A stretch of 64,000 nt of DNA, from contig NZ_JUET01000048.1 in assembly GCF_001006485.1 (NCBI RefSeq), forward strand, positions 1 to 64,000. The letters run 5' to 3'. The notes under the pieces are model-generated. The model worked only from the letters and a program-made list of their open reading frames with translations, was not told the DNA's origin and searched no databases. Shown piece after piece: positions 33,377 to 43,577 of this stretch (position 1 is its first letter; every line of letters begins with the position of its first letter). The translations under genes and the position numbers were made by a program. Source of the stretch: Tannerella forsythia. Its GTDB lineage: Bacteria > Bacteroidota > Bacteroidia > Bacteroidales > Tannerellaceae.

Positions 33377-34597
33377 TCATAGCAGCAGCGAACTGTCGCC
33401 ATAGCTGAGGAAACGGAAATTATGGTCGAGCGCATAGTCGTAGATCGCTTTCCAGTCTCCTTTAACAAAGGCTGAGACGAGCAGCAGCAACGTGCTTTGC
33501 GGCTGATGGAAATTCGTAATCATACCACGTACGATCTTAAACTCATAGCCAGGCGCAAGGATGATCCGGGTGGCCGCGACGAGCCGGTCGACTCCTTGGT
33601 GATCGAGATGATCCAGAAGATGTTGTAGCGCTTCGCGGGCGGAGATGCAAGGCACCTCATCTGTGTAGGGAGTCCATTGTTCAACGGTCGGAAGGTCGGC
33701 GTGGTCGGTCAGCCTTGTCATTGAGAGCCGGGCGCCGAGGTAGTAGAGGCTTTCGAGTGTGCGTACCGACGTAGTACCGACAGCAATTACAGGCCCTGAC
33801 GCGGTTATGAGGCGTTCGATTGTCCGGCGACTGACGGCGAAATGCTCCGTGTGCATTTCGTGCGATCCGATCGTTGGGCTCTTGACAGGCTTGAACGTGC
33901 CGGCTCCTACATGCAGCGTGACCTCTTCGCGCCCGATGCCGCGGGCATCTAATTCGGCCAGCACCTCGGGCGTGAAATGCAATCCGGCCGTAGGGGCGGC
34001 CACCGAACCTTTGATACGCGAATAGACGGTCTGATACGTTTGCAGGTCGGTCGGCTCCGTCTCGCGCCGCAGGTAGGGAGGGATAGGCAGTATCCCGGCT
34101 GCTTCGAGCACTTCGGCAAACGTATAGCGCGAATCATCCCACCGGAAAGTCACGAGGTGACTCGTGCCGTGTGTCTCTTCCCGCTCGGCTGTCAGTCGAA
34201 CGGATTCCTCGCCGAGGTATACCGTACGAGTCAGCGTGCCGTCTTTCCATTTTTTCAGGTTCCCGATGAGGCAATGCCAGCTACACTGCTCCGTTTGTTG
34301 AAAAATCTGTGCATAGTCGGCCGGCTCAGCCGGTTCGAGGCAAAAGAGTTCGATCTGTGCGCCTGTCGTTTTATGGAAGAGTAGCCTTGCCCGTATGACA
34401 CGCGTATTGTTGAAAACGAGCAGAGCGTCGGACGGCAGCTCATCGGGTAATCGGTTGAACACCGTTTCGCCGATCTGTCCGCCGCGGTAGACGAGTAGCT
34501 TCGACCGGTCTCGCTGCGGTAACGGGTATCGGGCTATCCGATCGTCCGGGAGCGGATAGGCATAATCGTCGATATGTATGTGTTGAGGTGCCATCAT
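33377..34597 (-). CDS. queA: S-adenosylmethionine:tRNA ribosyltransferase-isomerase
   Basis: A 406-aa QueA, which transfers the ribosyl part of AdoMet to preQ1 in tRNA to make epoxyqueuosine. Typical segments are IDDYAYPLPDDRIARYPLPQ at the N-terminus, ALLVFNNTRVIRARL, GSVAAPTAGLHFTPEVL, VTLHVGAGTFKPVKS, AVGTTSVRTLESL and the C-terminal MITNFHQPQSTLLLLVSAFV. The start was placed at MMAPQHIHID; the longer frame from 34645 adds an atypical hydrophobic tail. It lies 49 bp after the hybrid sensor gene and 36 bp before porE. Confidence 0.95.
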   Translation of the reverse strand: MMAPQHIHIDDYAYPLPDDRIARYPLPQRDRSKLLVYRGGQIGETVFNRLPDELPSDALLVFNNTRVIRARLLFHKTTGAQIELFCLEPAEPADYAQIFQQTEQCSWHCLIGNLKKWKDGTLTRTVYLGEESVRLTAEREETHGTSHLVTFRWDDSRYTFAEVLEAAGILPIPPYLRRETEPTDLQTYQTVYSRIKGSVAAPTAGLHFTPEVLAELDARGIGREEVTLHVGAGTFKPVKSPTIGSHEMHTEHFAVSRRTIERLITASGPVIAVGTTSVRTLESLYYLGARLSMTRLTDHADLPTVEQWTPYTDEVPCISAREALQHLLDHLDHQGVDRLVAATRIILAPGYEFKIVRGMITNFHQPQSTLLLLVSAFVKGDWKAIYDYALDHNFRFLSYGDSSLLL

Positions 34598-34646
34598 TTC
34601 GGGAGGCAAAAGTACGAAATTCATGGCAAAAGATAGAAATGACATC

Positions 34647-37600
34647 TTATCCTTCCCACTTCTTTTTCTCTTTCTTTTCCGAAAAAGAGGCAGACGGGGA
34701 GGAATATCTTTTAGGAGAAATGCCGAACTTCTCCTTGAAACATTTGAGAAAATAGTTGGCGTCCTGAAAACCTACGCGATAGGCCAATTCGTTGATGCGG
34801 ATATCCTCGACTGATAAGATCGCAGCGGCTTTTTTGAGCTTGTAGTCGCGCATATATACCGACGGAGAAACCCCCAGTAGCTTCTTCATCTTCCGATACA
34901 AGTGTACACGACTGAGCCCAACGTCTTCGCTCAGGTTCTCAATCGAGTACATTTCGTTCGACAGGTTCTTCTCAATCTGCTCATCGATGCGCCTCATCAG
35001 CTCCTGATCGTATGGATTCAGGCGGTTTTTCTCTTTCTCGGGTAGCGCGTCTCTTTTGTAAAGCTCGTGCAAATGCTCCTGCCGGCGCAGGATGTTGTGG
35101 ATACGCAGATGAAGTTCTTTATATGGGAACGGTTTCGTCAGATAACCGTCGGCGCCCTGTTCCAGGCTTTCCATTTTAATCTCCTGCTGCTGCACGGCTG
35201 TGAGCAGAATCACCGCGATATGGCTCGTCAGGATATTCGATTTAATTTCGGTGCAGAGCTCCTTCCCCGTTCTGCCCGGCAGCATGATGTCCGACACCAC
35301 CACATCGATGTCCGTCTCTTTCAGAATTTCGAGCGCCTCTTCGGCCGAAACCACGTTGAACACGTTGAACGACCGGTTTAGTTTGCGCGAAAGGGTATTC
35401 AGCAACGTGATGTTATCTTCCACCAGCAGTACGTTGTATCTTTTCCTGTTCGAGGTGTCGGTCGAAACAACCTCCTCTTCCTCTTTTTCCAGCTCCGACA
35501 GCACCTCTACCGGCAGCACAAAACTTTCCGACGTCGAACAGGGCAAGTCCTCGCTCAGCCTGATGCCCCGCAGCGTAACCGTAAACGTACTGCCCTTGCC
35601 CGGTGCGCTGTGAACGTCGGTCTCTCCCTTCATCAGATCCTCGACGATTCTCTTCACCAGCGAAAGCCCGATGCCGCTTCCGGCGCTGTGCGCTTTCTTC
35701 CCTTTGAAGAAACGGTCGAAAATATGAGGCAACTCTTCGGGCAAAATGCCGCTGCCCGTATCCGATACTTTGATCGACAGGCCGCAATGCTCTTGATCTT
35801 CGGGCGATATCTGCACCCGAAGCGAAACACACCCCCCTCTCGGAGTGTATTTGAAGGCGTTGGACAACAAGTTCAGCAACACCTTCTCGATTTTATCCTT
35901 GTCTATCCACAGCGGCTTGTCGGTCGTTACGGACAAATCCGTCTTCCAGACAACCCCGTTCTTCACAGCCACCGACTGAAACGCGGCGTTTACATTTTCC
36001 AGAAAGTTCTTCAGCATAAGCGGCGTTTCATCCAGATGCTCTTTCTCCAGCTCGATCCGGTTAATGTCCAGCAACTGATTGACCAATAGCAGAAGGCGTC
36101 GGCCGTAATACTGTATGGTCGAGACTTTTCCGCGATCGTCGGGGGGTAGCGACGATGTTTCCAGCAGTTCTTCCACAGGATTCAGAATCAGCATCAGCGG
36201 CGTGCGTATTTCATGACTGATGTCGGTAAAATACTTCACTTTCATGTTGTGTATCTGCTCGATCTGTTGCCGTTCGAGCTCTTTCAGACGAATACGGTGT
36301 TTCAGCTCCGCTCTTCTCAGCATATTGGCCACAACCGCCCAGACGGCCGCAAGACACAGAATGATATACAACACGATCGCTTCACCCGAAAGCCACCAGG
36401 GGGGAGACACGATAATCGGAACCGTCAAAGGATCGCTCCAAACGCCGTCATTATTGCCCGCATGTACCGTAAGGGTATATTTCCCTGCGGGAATCTTTCC
36501 GTACTCGACCCGCCCGCCCGGCCCGGTATATCGCCAGTCGTCGTCGAAACCGTCGAGCCTGAATTTGTAGCTGTTATTTTCCGGCATCAGGTAGTTCAAT
36601 CCGGTAAATTCGAACGTGACGGTCGTCTGATCGTATTTCAGGCGCATCTCTCCCGGGTTGAGCATATCGATGCCGCCGAAACCGGACAGCTCCGCTATCG
36701 GAATGTTGTTGATTTTAACGGCCGAAAGATAAACCGAAGGCTTGTAAAGATTCTTATAGACGTTCTTCGGATGAAACGAAACCCACGCGTCCTTACCGCC
36801 AATAACGAGGGGAGAAGCCGGCTGACTCGTTCGCAAATAGGCTCCTCCGTTTATCTCGGACAGAGGAAACCCGTTTCGAAGATGATGGTTGATGCAGCCG
36901 CCGTCGGCCGTTAGTTGAGAGATGCCGTTGATGCAGTTGGCCCATACATGGTTGTCGAAAGAGATCGTACCGAAAACAGTGTTGTTCTGCAACCCCTCTT
37001 TCTCGGTAAAATGCCGGACGACCCTCAACTCCCTGTCTAAGAGAAGAAGTCCGTTGCCGTTCGTACTCACGTAGAACGTGTCGTTCAATAGCAGCGTGTG
37101 ATTCACCTGCCGGATGTCTGGAAGCACTTTCTCGACCTTGCCTCCGGGTCTGTTCTCAAAGGCAACCAGTCCCGAGCCGGTTGTAGCAAGCAGGTAGCTT
37201 ACCGAGTCGATGGGCAGTAAGTGCATGCACTTGCTTCGTCCGATGATGGGATGCAGCTTCTCCCGAATAGGAAAAGATTCCGTCCGCCCGCTAACCGGGT
37301 TGTACCTGTTCAACCCGCCCCCCCGGTCCGAAAGCAGCCACAAGCCGTGTCCGGAGGCTTTCCCGATGCCGTTGATGACTCCCAGCGCTTCCAACCCGGC
37401 AGATACCGCCCGGCCGCCCTTCATCTTATAGAGCCCGTTCCTCAATGTACCGATCCACAACGCATCGTTTCCCTCGTCGTAATACAACGATTTGATAACA
37501 ATCGGATTTCCCCGAGCGTCTTTCAGCTCGGTGCGTTCCACGAGATCGCCTGTGTTGTCATACTCCAGCAGACAACCGCTCTCGGTACCCACGATCAGAG

Positions 37601-38729
37601 AACCGTTTTTATCAGCGAAAGCACTTACGATCTGAGTACCGTCCGCAGAAACAGGATGTGTTTGAAAGCGCGACAAATAGCTGTCGTAGAGATATAAACC
37701 GTCGTGATACGTACCAATCCATAATGAGCCGTTTTTATCGAACAGCAGGGAGCGGATGGAGGCGTTTTCCACCTTGTCCAAACCGTTCAAAAGGTTGATT
37801 TCGGTAACCGTACCTGCGTTCGGATCGAGCCGTCCGACCCCTTGAAAACTCCCGATCCAAATGTTCCCGTCGGGTGCAAGGGCCAACGAACGGACATTGT
37901 CGAAAGGCGAATAGCCGGAGGCTTTTTCCGAAGAAGACCAATGACGCAGCGGCTCTCCCGTAAGAGTACATTCATAGATACCGCTTCTGTACGCAGCCAG
38001 ATAGACCCTTCCGTTCGGATGGAAAAGAATGTCTTCTATCCGTTCGTTCTCGCTCAACAGCACAGGCGTTCCGGAGACGGAGGAATAACGCACTGTCCGG
38101 TTGCCCGAAACATCGTAGCGGAAAAAGGCGCGGGTAGCCGTCGCAATCCAATACTCGTTTTTTCGGGGCGATGCCACGATTTTCGATACGGAGGTGTCGA
38201 ACACGCGAGCGTCTTCCGTCAAATTCCGGGGCTTCGAAAAGAGATCGCTTGACTTGTCGTAGAGATAAATCCCGCTCCAGCCGCTTGCCCAGACGCGACC
38301 GTCGATCACCGATAACGACCGTATCTCATGGTCGGGCGAGCCGCCCATCCTGTAATTCCTGAAAACGCCTTTTTTCCGGTCAAAAAGGCTTACGCCGTTG
38401 TCGTGCGCGATCCAAAGATTTCCGCCTTCTCCGTTTTCGATGTCGTTGATATGGTTGCCGGCGATGCTGCAAGTATCGCCCAAAACATGCCGATAGATTT
38501 TCACGCGATTCCCGTCGTATTCGTTCAGCCCGTCGCGCGTACCGACCCAGATAAATCCCAAGCTATCCTGATGTATCGTTAAAACGGAACGTTGACTCAG
38601 TCCTTTCTCCGGCCCGAGCAACTGTACGGGTATGTTTCTCTGAGCTGTCAGGAGGCCTGCCGAAAACAGCAGCCAAACACAGCAAAGCAACGTAGAAGGA
38701 ATACTGTGAAAGGAGTATCGCATAAACAA
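34647..38729 (-). CDS. Hybrid two-component system sensor/regulator (HTCS)
   Basis: A 1,360-aa one-protein signalling system. After a signal peptide, residues about 25-700 are Reg_prop beta-propeller repeats (SLGFIWVGTRDGLNEYDGNR, NGSLWIGTYHDGLYLYD), then a Y_Y_Y domain (YKFRLDGFDDDWRYTGPG) that senses ligand in the periplasm. One membrane helix follows near residue 790. Next come the kinase (His in KYFTDISHEIRTPLML; ATP site GSGIGLSLVKRIVED), a receiver (Asp in DIDVVVSDIMLPGRTG) and an AraC-type HTH (RVGFQDANYFLKCFKEKFGI). It is divergent from the GH110 gene, its probable target. Confidence 0.94.
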   Translation of the reverse strand: MFMRYSFHSIPSTLLCCVWLLFSAGLLTAQRNIPVQLLGPEKGLSQRSVLTIHQDSLGFIWVGTRDGLNEYDGNRVKIYRHVLGDTCSIAGNHINDIENGEGGNLWIAHDNGVSLFDRKKGVFRNYRMGGSPDHEIRSLSVIDGRVWASGWSGIYLYDKSSDLFSKPRNLTEDARVFDTSVSKIVASPRKNEYWIATATRAFFRYDVSGNRTVRYSSVSGTPVLLSENERIEDILFHPNGRVYLAAYRSGIYECTLTGEPLRHWSSSEKASGYSPFDNVRSLALAPDGNIWIGSFQGVGRLDPNAGTVTEINLLNGLDKVENASIRSLLFDKNGSLWIGTYHDGLYLYDSYLSRFQTHPVSADGTQIVSAFADKNGSLIVGTESGCLLEYDNTGDLVERTELKDARGNPIVIKSLYYDEGNDALWIGTLRNGLYKMKGGRAVSAGLEALGVINGIGKASGHGLWLLSDRGGGLNRYNPVSGRTESFPIREKLHPIIGRSKCMHLLPIDSVSYLLATTGSGLVAFENRPGGKVEKVLPDIRQVNHTLLLNDTFYVSTNGNGLLLLDRELRVVRHFTEKEGLQNNTVFGTISFDNHVWANCINGISQLTADGGCINHHLRNGFPLSEINGGAYLRTSQPASPLVIGGKDAWVSFHPKNVYKNLYKPSVYLSAVKINNIPIAELSGFGGIDMLNPGEMRLKYDQTTVTFEFTGLNYLMPENNSYKFRLDGFDDDWRYTGPGGRVEYGKIPAGKYTLTVHAGNNDGVWSDPLTVPIIVSPPWWLSGEAIVLYIILCLAAVWAVVANMLRRAELKHRIRLKELERQQIEQIHNMKVKYFTDISHEIRTPLMLILNPVEELLETSSLPPDDRGKVSTIQYYGRRLLLLVNQLLDINRIELEKEHLDETPLMLKNFLENVNAAFQSVAVKNGVVWKTDLSVTTDKPLWIDKDKIEKVLLNLLSNAFKYTPRGGCVSLRVQISPEDQEHCGLSIKVSDTGSGILPEELPHIFDRFFKGKKAHSAGSGIGLSLVKRIVEDLMKGETDVHSAPGKGSTFTVTLRGIRLSEDLPCSTSESFVLPVEVLSELEKEEEEVVSTDTSNRKRYNVLLVEDNITLLNTLSRKLNRSFNVFNVVSAEEALEILKETDIDVVVSDIMLPGRTGKELCTEIKSNILTSHIAVILLTAVQQQEIKMESLEQGADGYLTKPFPYKELHLRIHNILRRQEHLHELYKRDALPEKEKNRLNPYDQELMRRIDEQIEKNLSNEMYSIENLSEDVGLSRVHLYRKMKKLLGVSPSVYMRDYKLKKAAAILSVEDIRINELAYRVGFQDANYFLKCFKEKFGISPKRYSSPSASFSEKKEKKKWEG

Positions 38730-38773
38730 CGTTTTTATTCAATCGTTTTATCTTTTATTCTAAATAATCGTTT

Positions 38774-38804
38774 CAAAGATACAACGGTTTATTGGTCTTG
38801 GCAA
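38774..38804 (-). promoter_or_regulatory. Promoter of the hybrid sensor
   Basis: On the minus strand TTG (38804-38802), a 20-bp spacer and TATCTTTG (38781-38774) match the Bacteroidetes pattern exactly, 44 bp before the start codon. Confidence 0.65.
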
Positions 38805-38850
38805 GAGTTTTCTCATGGTAATTATCCTTTTTCAATCCGGATACGAGTGA

Positions 38851-38880
38851 TTGATTTTTTCAATAAATAACCTACCTTTG
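38851..38880 (+). promoter_or_regulatory. Promoter of the GH110 gene
   Basis: TTG (38851-38853), a 19-bp spacer and TACCTTTG (38873-38880). It faces away from the sensor promoter; 46 bp lie between them and could hold the AraC-domain binding site. Confidence 0.65.
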
Positions 38881-38963
38881 TTCTCCGAATGATTGGGAAG
38901 AGGCTTTACAAAACGAGGGTTCGTGCAGTCTCTTCGCTTAGAAACTAAATAAAACAGAATTGG

Positions 38964-40814
38964 ATGAAAGAAACAAGGATACTCTTGTTGGGATTGCTTT
39001 TGTGCCATGCCGGCTGTACGCAGCAAAAGCCTTCCACCGTCTCGTTCGATCGTTTCGGGATCTTGCCCGACACACAGGACAACGCGTCTGATGCAGCCTC
39101 CAAATTGATTGCTTACCTGCAGTCGCGTACCGATACGGCTCATTTGACCGTTGCATTCCCTGCCGGAACGTATCATTTCTACGAGGACGGCGCTTTCGTA
39201 CGCGAGTATTATATCTCGAATCACGATCAGGACAATCCCAAGCGGGTGGGGTTCGCGTTTGAACATCTGCAGAATATTACGTTCGACGGACAAGGTTCCG
39301 AATTTATTTTTCACGGTCGGATGATCCCGTTTGCATTGTTGAACGGAAAGAACATTACGTTGAAGAACTTCTCCGTCGATTTTGCCGTTCCTGCTTTGCG
39401 GCAATTGCAGGTCCTCGACGTAAACAGAGCGCGGAACGAAACAAAGGCGGCCATTTATCCGTCGGGATATTACCGCATCGAAGATGGCCGATTGGTACTT
39501 TCGGGCGAGGGTTTTGAGATCGTTCCGACGTTTGCAATGCCTTTTGCATCCGACAAGCGGCTTGCATACAAGCGACAGGACGTAGGTTTCCGACCGGAAT
39601 CCGTAACGGAAATCTCGCCCGATACCTTCCTCATCAAAGGATGGGATCAAACGGCTTATACCACTCACGGAGAGCGGTTTGTGCTGCGTTTCGGCCACAG
39701 GCCTACCCCGGGTATCTTCGTGAGCGAATGTATAAATACGACGCTCGAAAACATTCGCATCCGCTACGCCGAAGGAATGGGATTATTGGCACAGATGAGC
39801 AAAAATATCATCCTGGATAGATTTAGCGTTTGTCTTCGGAGCGATGACGACCCGCGCTTTTTCACCACGCAGGCCGATGCGACTCATTTTTCGGGATGCA
39901 AAGGCGTGATCGTCTCTAAAAACGGCTTGTATGAGAACATGGCCGACGATGCCATCAATGTGCATGGCACCTATCTGCGAGTTACGCGTCGTATGGACGA
40001 TCATACGCTTCATGCGCGTTATATGCACCCTCAAGCCTGGGGCTTCAAATGGGGCGAACCGGGAGATAGCGTGCAGTTCGTCGAGTCGGAACGGATGGAG
40101 ACGGTGGGGAACCATATCCACACAATCCGGTCGATCAAGCCGATTGACCAACCGACGGAGACCGGGGCGAAAGTGTTCGAAATCACTTTTGCCGATACCT
40201 TGCCGGCGGAAATCTCGGAAGCAGGGAAATATGGCATGGAGAACCTGACATGGACGCCCGAAGTGGTTTTCGCGGATAACATCGTGCGAAACAACCGTGC
40301 ACGAGGTGCTTTGTTCAGCACGCCGCGTCGCGTCGTCTGCGAAAACAACCTGTTCGACCATCCTCACGGCACGGCGATTCTGCTCTGCGGCGATTGCAAC
40401 GGATGGTACGAGACGGGCGCATGCAAGGAGGTAACGATTCGGAACAATACGTTTGTCAATGCGATGGCCGGCAGCTATCAATTTACGAACGCCGTCATCT
40501 CGATCTATCCGGAAATACCCGATCTGGACGGGCAGGAGCGTCTGTTTCATTCGGGTATTGTGGTCGAAGACAATCTGTTCGAGATATTCGACCACCCGCT
40601 GTTGTACGCCAAATCGACCGACGGCATTATTTTCCGCAACAATAAGGTGACATACAACACGAAGTACGAGCCGTTTCATTGGAATACACATCTCTTCTTC
40701 TTCGAGAAAGTGCGGAACGTGACGCTCGAAAGCAACCATTTCGGCAAAGACTTCGATCCTATGCGGGATATTCTGATCAACCGTTCCCCGAAGGATGCGG
40801 TAAACATTCGATAA
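38964..40814 (+). CDS. glaB: GH110 alpha-1,3-galactosidase, lipoprotein
   Basis: A 616-aa beta-helix enzyme that releases terminal alpha-1,3-linked galactose, as on blood group B or linear B glycans. The N-terminus has a lipobox (CHAGC), so it is probably lipid-anchored. The segments REYYISNHDQDNPKRVGFAF and ITFDGQGSEFIFHGRMIPFA are close to what I remember of Bacteroides GlaA/GlaB enzymes. Further repeats (CKGVIVSKNGLYENMADDAI, NVHGTYLRVTRR) form the right-handed helix with the acidic active-site residues. It is alone on its transcript and divergent from the HTCS gene. Whether the sensor responds to galactose-bearing glycans is inference. Confidence 0.85.
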   Translation: MKETRILLLGLLLCHAGCTQQKPSTVSFDRFGILPDTQDNASDAASKLIAYLQSRTDTAHLTVAFPAGTYHFYEDGAFVREYYISNHDQDNPKRVGFAFEHLQNITFDGQGSEFIFHGRMIPFALLNGKNITLKNFSVDFAVPALRQLQVLDVNRARNETKAAIYPSGYYRIEDGRLVLSGEGFEIVPTFAMPFASDKRLAYKRQDVGFRPESVTEISPDTFLIKGWDQTAYTTHGERFVLRFGHRPTPGIFVSECINTTLENIRIRYAEGMGLLAQMSKNIILDRFSVCLRSDDDPRFFTTQADATHFSGCKGVIVSKNGLYENMADDAINVHGTYLRVTRRMDDHTLHARYMHPQAWGFKWGEPGDSVQFVESERMETVGNHIHTIRSIKPIDQPTETGAKVFEITFADTLPAEISEAGKYGMENLTWTPEVVFADNIVRNNRARGALFSTPRRVVCENNLFDHPHGTAILLCGDCNGWYETGACKEVTIRNNTFVNAMAGSYQFTNAVISIYPEIPDLDGQERLFHSGIVVEDNLFEIFDHPLLYAKSTDGIIFRNNKVTYNTKYEPFHWNTHLFFFEKVRNVTLESNHFGKDFDPMRDILINRSPKDAVNIR

Positions 40815-40855
40815 AGGCATCACTTCGTAGTTCGTAAGAAGGATGAAAAAATAGC

Positions 40856-40898
40856 GGTGGCTTGATAAGCAGAAAAGAAATCTGCCTGTCAAGCCGCC
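40856..40898. terminator. Shared hairpin between glaB and cysS
   Basis: GGTGGCTTGA (40856-40865) pairs with TCAAGCCGCC (40889-40898), with a G-U wobble on the plus strand, and an inner GCAG/CTGC stem (40869-40872, 40882-40885). It lies between convergent genes and may end both transcripts. No strong T-run. Confidence 0.5.
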
Positions 40899-40929
40899 AT
40901 CTTATTCCATCGTATGGATAGGGAGGGGG

Positions 40930-42402
40930 TTATAAGCTCCACTCGAAGCCGTCCTTCGTATCTTTCACGACGAATCCGAGTGCCGCCATCTCGTTGCGTA
41001 TGCGATCGCTGGTAGCCCAGTCTTTGTTTTGTTTGGCCTGCTGACGGATGGAGAGGAGCAGGTCGATCGCTTTGCGGTAAGCCTCGTTCGTTTCGTTCGA
41101 GGCAGCCGTATCGCGAAGTCCCAGGATGTCTTCGATAAAGAGGCGGAAGACGGAGCTCAGCTCCTCCAGTTCATCGGCTGTTATGGTGCCTTTGCCGTCG
41201 TGTACGGTGTTGATGGCTTTGCACGCATCGAACAGATGGGAAATCACGACAGGGGTGTTCATATCGTCGCACATGGCCTCTTCGCACTTCTCGCGCAGCC
41301 CTTTCGTGTCGACGGTCGAGACGTTCGAGGGGCTCAGTTTCTGCAGGCGGCTGCAGGCCTCGAACAGGCGTTCCAATCCTTTCTCGGAAGCTTGAAGCGC
41401 TTCATTGCTGAAATCGACCGTGCTGCGGTAATGTGCCTGAAGGATGAAGAAACGTATCGTGACAGGTGTGTATGCCTTGGCAAGTAACGGATGATTGCCT
41501 GTAAAAAATTCCGTCAGGGTGATGGCATTGCCAAGCGATTTGCCCATCTTCTGCCCTTCATAGGTGACCATATTATTGTGTACCCAGTAATGTACCATGT
41601 CGTGTCTCTGCGAAGCGATAGCCTGCGCGATCTCACACTCGTGATGGGGGAAGATCAGGTCCATGCCGCCGCCGTGGATGTCAAAATGCTCGCCAAGGTA
41701 TTTCTTTCCCATCGCCGTACATTCGCAGTGCCAGCCTGGAAAACCGTCGCCCCACGGCGAAGGCCAGCGCATGATATGTTCGGGTTGCGCCTTCTTCCAC
41801 AGCGCGAAATCGACCGGGTTGCGTTTCTCCTGCTGCCCGTCCAATTCGCGCGTGGTGTTGAGCATATCGTCGATGTTGCGGTTCGAGAGGATGCCGTACC
41901 GATGGTCTTTGTTATATTTCGCGACATCGAAGTAGACCGACCCTTCGCTTTCGTATGCATATCCGTTCTCCAGAATCTTCTCTACCAGTGCGATCTGTTC
42001 GATGATATGTCCCGAGGCATAAGGCTCGATGCTCGGTGAAAGTACGTTCAGCAGTTCCATCGCTTTATGGTAACGCAACGTGTAGTAATGCACCACCTCC
42101 ATGGGTTCGAGCTGTTCGAGCCGTGCCTTCTTGGCAATTTTATCGTCACCGCTGTCCGCGTCATGTTCGAGATGACCGACATCGGTGATGTTGCGTACGT
42201 AACGCACGTTATATCCGAGGTGTTTCAAATAACGAAACAGAATGTCGAAGGTGATGGCCGACCGCGCGTGGCCAAGGTGCGGATCACCGTATACCGTGGG
42301 GCCGCAGACATACATGCCCACGTGCGGAGAGTGAAGCGGTTCGAATACTTCTTTCTTCCGTGAAAGAGTGTTGTATAAAACAAGTTTTCGTCGATTGTCC
42401 AT
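40930..42402 (-). CDS. cysS: Cysteinyl-tRNA synthetase
   Basis: A 490-aa class I synthetase that charges tRNA-Cys. The zinc-binding and HIGH regions are clear ([18 protein letters not shown], with HLGH in place of HIGH; later [20 protein letters not shown] and [10 protein letters not shown]), and KMSKS appears as KMGKSLGN. The C-terminal DALR/anticodon region follows. The start at MDNRRKL was chosen because the -7 box TACCTTTG (42433-42426, minus) falls inside the longer frame from 42483. Confidence 0.95.
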   Translation of the reverse strand: MDNRRKLVLYNTLSRKKEVFEPLHSPHVGMYVCGPTVYGDPHLGHARSAITFDILFRYLKHLGYNVRYVRNITDVGHLEHDADSGDDKIAKKARLEQLEPMEVVHYYTLRYHKAMELLNVLSPSIEPYASGHIIEQIALVEKILENGYAYESEGSVYFDVAKYNKDHRYGILSNRNIDDMLNTTRELDGQQEKRNPVDFALWKKAQPEHIMRWPSPWGDGFPGWHCECTAMGKKYLGEHFDIHGGGMDLIFPHHECEIAQAIASQRHDMVHYWVHNNMVTYEGQKMGKSLGNAITLTEFFTGNHPLLAKAYTPVTIRFFILQAHYRSTVDFSNEALQASEKGLERLFEACSRLQKLSPSNVSTVDTKGLREKCEEAMCDDMNTPVVISHLFDACKAINTVHDGKGTITADELEELSSVFRLFIEDILGLRDTAASNETNEAYRKAIDLLLSIRQQAKQNKDWATSDRIRNEMAALGFVVKDTKDGFEWSL

Positions 42403-42425
42403 ATCTCTTTGATGTTTAAGAGGTA

Positions 42426-42433
42426 CAAAGGTA
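42426..42433 (-). promoter_or_regulatory. -7 box of cysS
   Basis: TACCTTTG on the minus strand, 23 bp before the chosen cysS ATG. It decides the start codon. Confidence 0.55.
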
Positions 42434-42472
42434 AATATTATTTCCGGTTTTCCGAATATCGTTTTTTTTTCA

Positions 42473-42480
42473 TACTTTTG
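42473..42480 (+). promoter_or_regulatory. -7 box of the polyene-type FAS operon
   Basis: TACTTTTG matches TAnnTTTG, 41 bp before fabG. It is 39 bp from the opposing cysS box. No clear -33 TTG is seen. Confidence 0.5.
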
Positions 42481-42521
42481 CATTCATCTTACGGTACAGG
42501 TTTAGAAGATAATGGTTTTAT

Positions 42522-43247
42522 ATGAAATACGCATTAGTTACGGGAGGCTCGCGAGGCATTGGCCGGGCTATCTGCACGGCGTTGGCCGCAAAAGGGTATC
42601 CGGTCATTATCAACTATGCATCGAATGAAGCCGCAGCCAACGAGACAAAAGCACTTATCGAGGCGAACGGTGGGACGGCAGAACTGCTGTCTTTCGACGT
42701 ATCGGACGAAGTATCCGTCGACAAGGCGCTTGAAGGCTGGGCGGACAATCATCCCGACGATTATGTCGGTATTCTGGTCAACAATGCCGGTATCCGTCAG
42801 GATGCCATGATGATTTTCATGCAGAATGCGCAGTGGCGGAACGTGCTGGATACCTCGGTGAACGGATTTTTCTTTGTCACGCGGCGTGTATTGAAAGATA
42901 TGCTGATCAAGCGCGACGGGCGCATCGTGAATATCGTATCTCTTTCAGGCCTGAAAGGGATGCCGGGACAGACGAACTATTCGGCAGCCAAGGCTGCCGT
43001 TATCGGTGCGACGAAAGCGCTGGCTCAGGAGGTGGCACCGCGAAAAGTAACAGTCAATGCCATTGCTCCGGGGTTTATCATGACGGACATGACCAAAGAC
43101 TTGGACGAAGCGGAGCTGAAGAAGAATATTCCGTTGGGACGGTTCGGAAAGCCCGAGGAAGTCGCTTCGCTCGTCAGCTTTCTCACCTCCGACGAGGCCG
43201 CTTACATCACCGGCGAAGTGATTTCAATCAACGGAGGAGTGTTCTGA
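42522..43247 (+). CDS. fabG: 3-oxoacyl-ACP reductase
   Basis: A 241-aa short-chain dehydrogenase that reduces 3-ketoacyl-ACP with NADPH. It has the TGGSRGIGRAI nucleotide loop, NNAG (LVNNAGIRQD), the catalytic Ser-Tyr-Lys set (VSLSGLKGMPGQTNYSAAKA) and the C-terminal ITGEVISINGGVF. It is the first gene of a nine-gene operon with two carrier proteins, a ketosynthase and a dehydratase, so it probably serves a dedicated polyene or special lipid pathway and not housekeeping fatty acid synthesis. Confidence 0.92.
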   Translation: MKYALVTGGSRGIGRAICTALAAKGYPVIINYASNEAAANETKALIEANGGTAELLSFDVSDEVSVDKALEGWADNHPDDYVGILVNNAGIRQDAMMIFMQNAQWRNVLDTSVNGFFFVTRRVLKDMLIKRDGRIVNIVSLSGLKGMPGQTNYSAAKAAVIGATKALAQEVAPRKVTVNAIAPGFIMTDMTKDLDEAELKKNIPLGRFGKPEEVASLVSFLTSDEAAYITGEVISINGGVF

Positions 43248-43330
43248 CCCTTATTCAGCTGCTTGTGCGATACATTTGCAAATAACACCCAACAAACAAC
43301 AAAACATAGAACGAGAATTAAGAGAGATAT

Positions 43331-43576
43331 ATGGAAAGAAGAGAAATAGAATCGAAAGTCAATCAGTTTTTGATCGAAGAGATGGAGATCGAAGCCGATC
43401 TGATTCGCGACGATGCTCTGCTGAAAGACGATTTGGGATTAGACAGCCTTGATTTTGTCGATATCGTTGTCATCGTAGAAAAAACGTTCGGTTTCAAAAT
43501 TAAACCTGAAGAGATGGCGAACGTACTTACGGTAAAAGAATTTTACGATTACATCGAGTCGAAGGTAAGAGGCTGA
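43331..43576 (+). CDS. Acyl carrier protein 1
   Basis: An 81-aa carrier protein with the phosphopantetheine attachment Ser in DDLGLDSLDFVDIVVIVEK and the acidic helix 2/3 pattern needed to dock partner enzymes. It lies between fabG and the acyltransferase. With the second carrier at 48295 it makes a two-ACP system, as seen in aryl polyene clusters where one carries the starter and one the growing chain; that division here is inferred. Confidence 0.92.
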   Translation: MERREIESKVNQFLIEEMEIEADLIRDDALLKDDLGLDSLDFVDIVVIVEKTFGFKIKPEEMANVLTVKEFYDYIESKVRG

Positions 43577-43577
43577 G

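Noticed and set aside
39783-40892. 369-aa minus-strand frame
   Set aside because: Antisense shadow of the GH110 gene.
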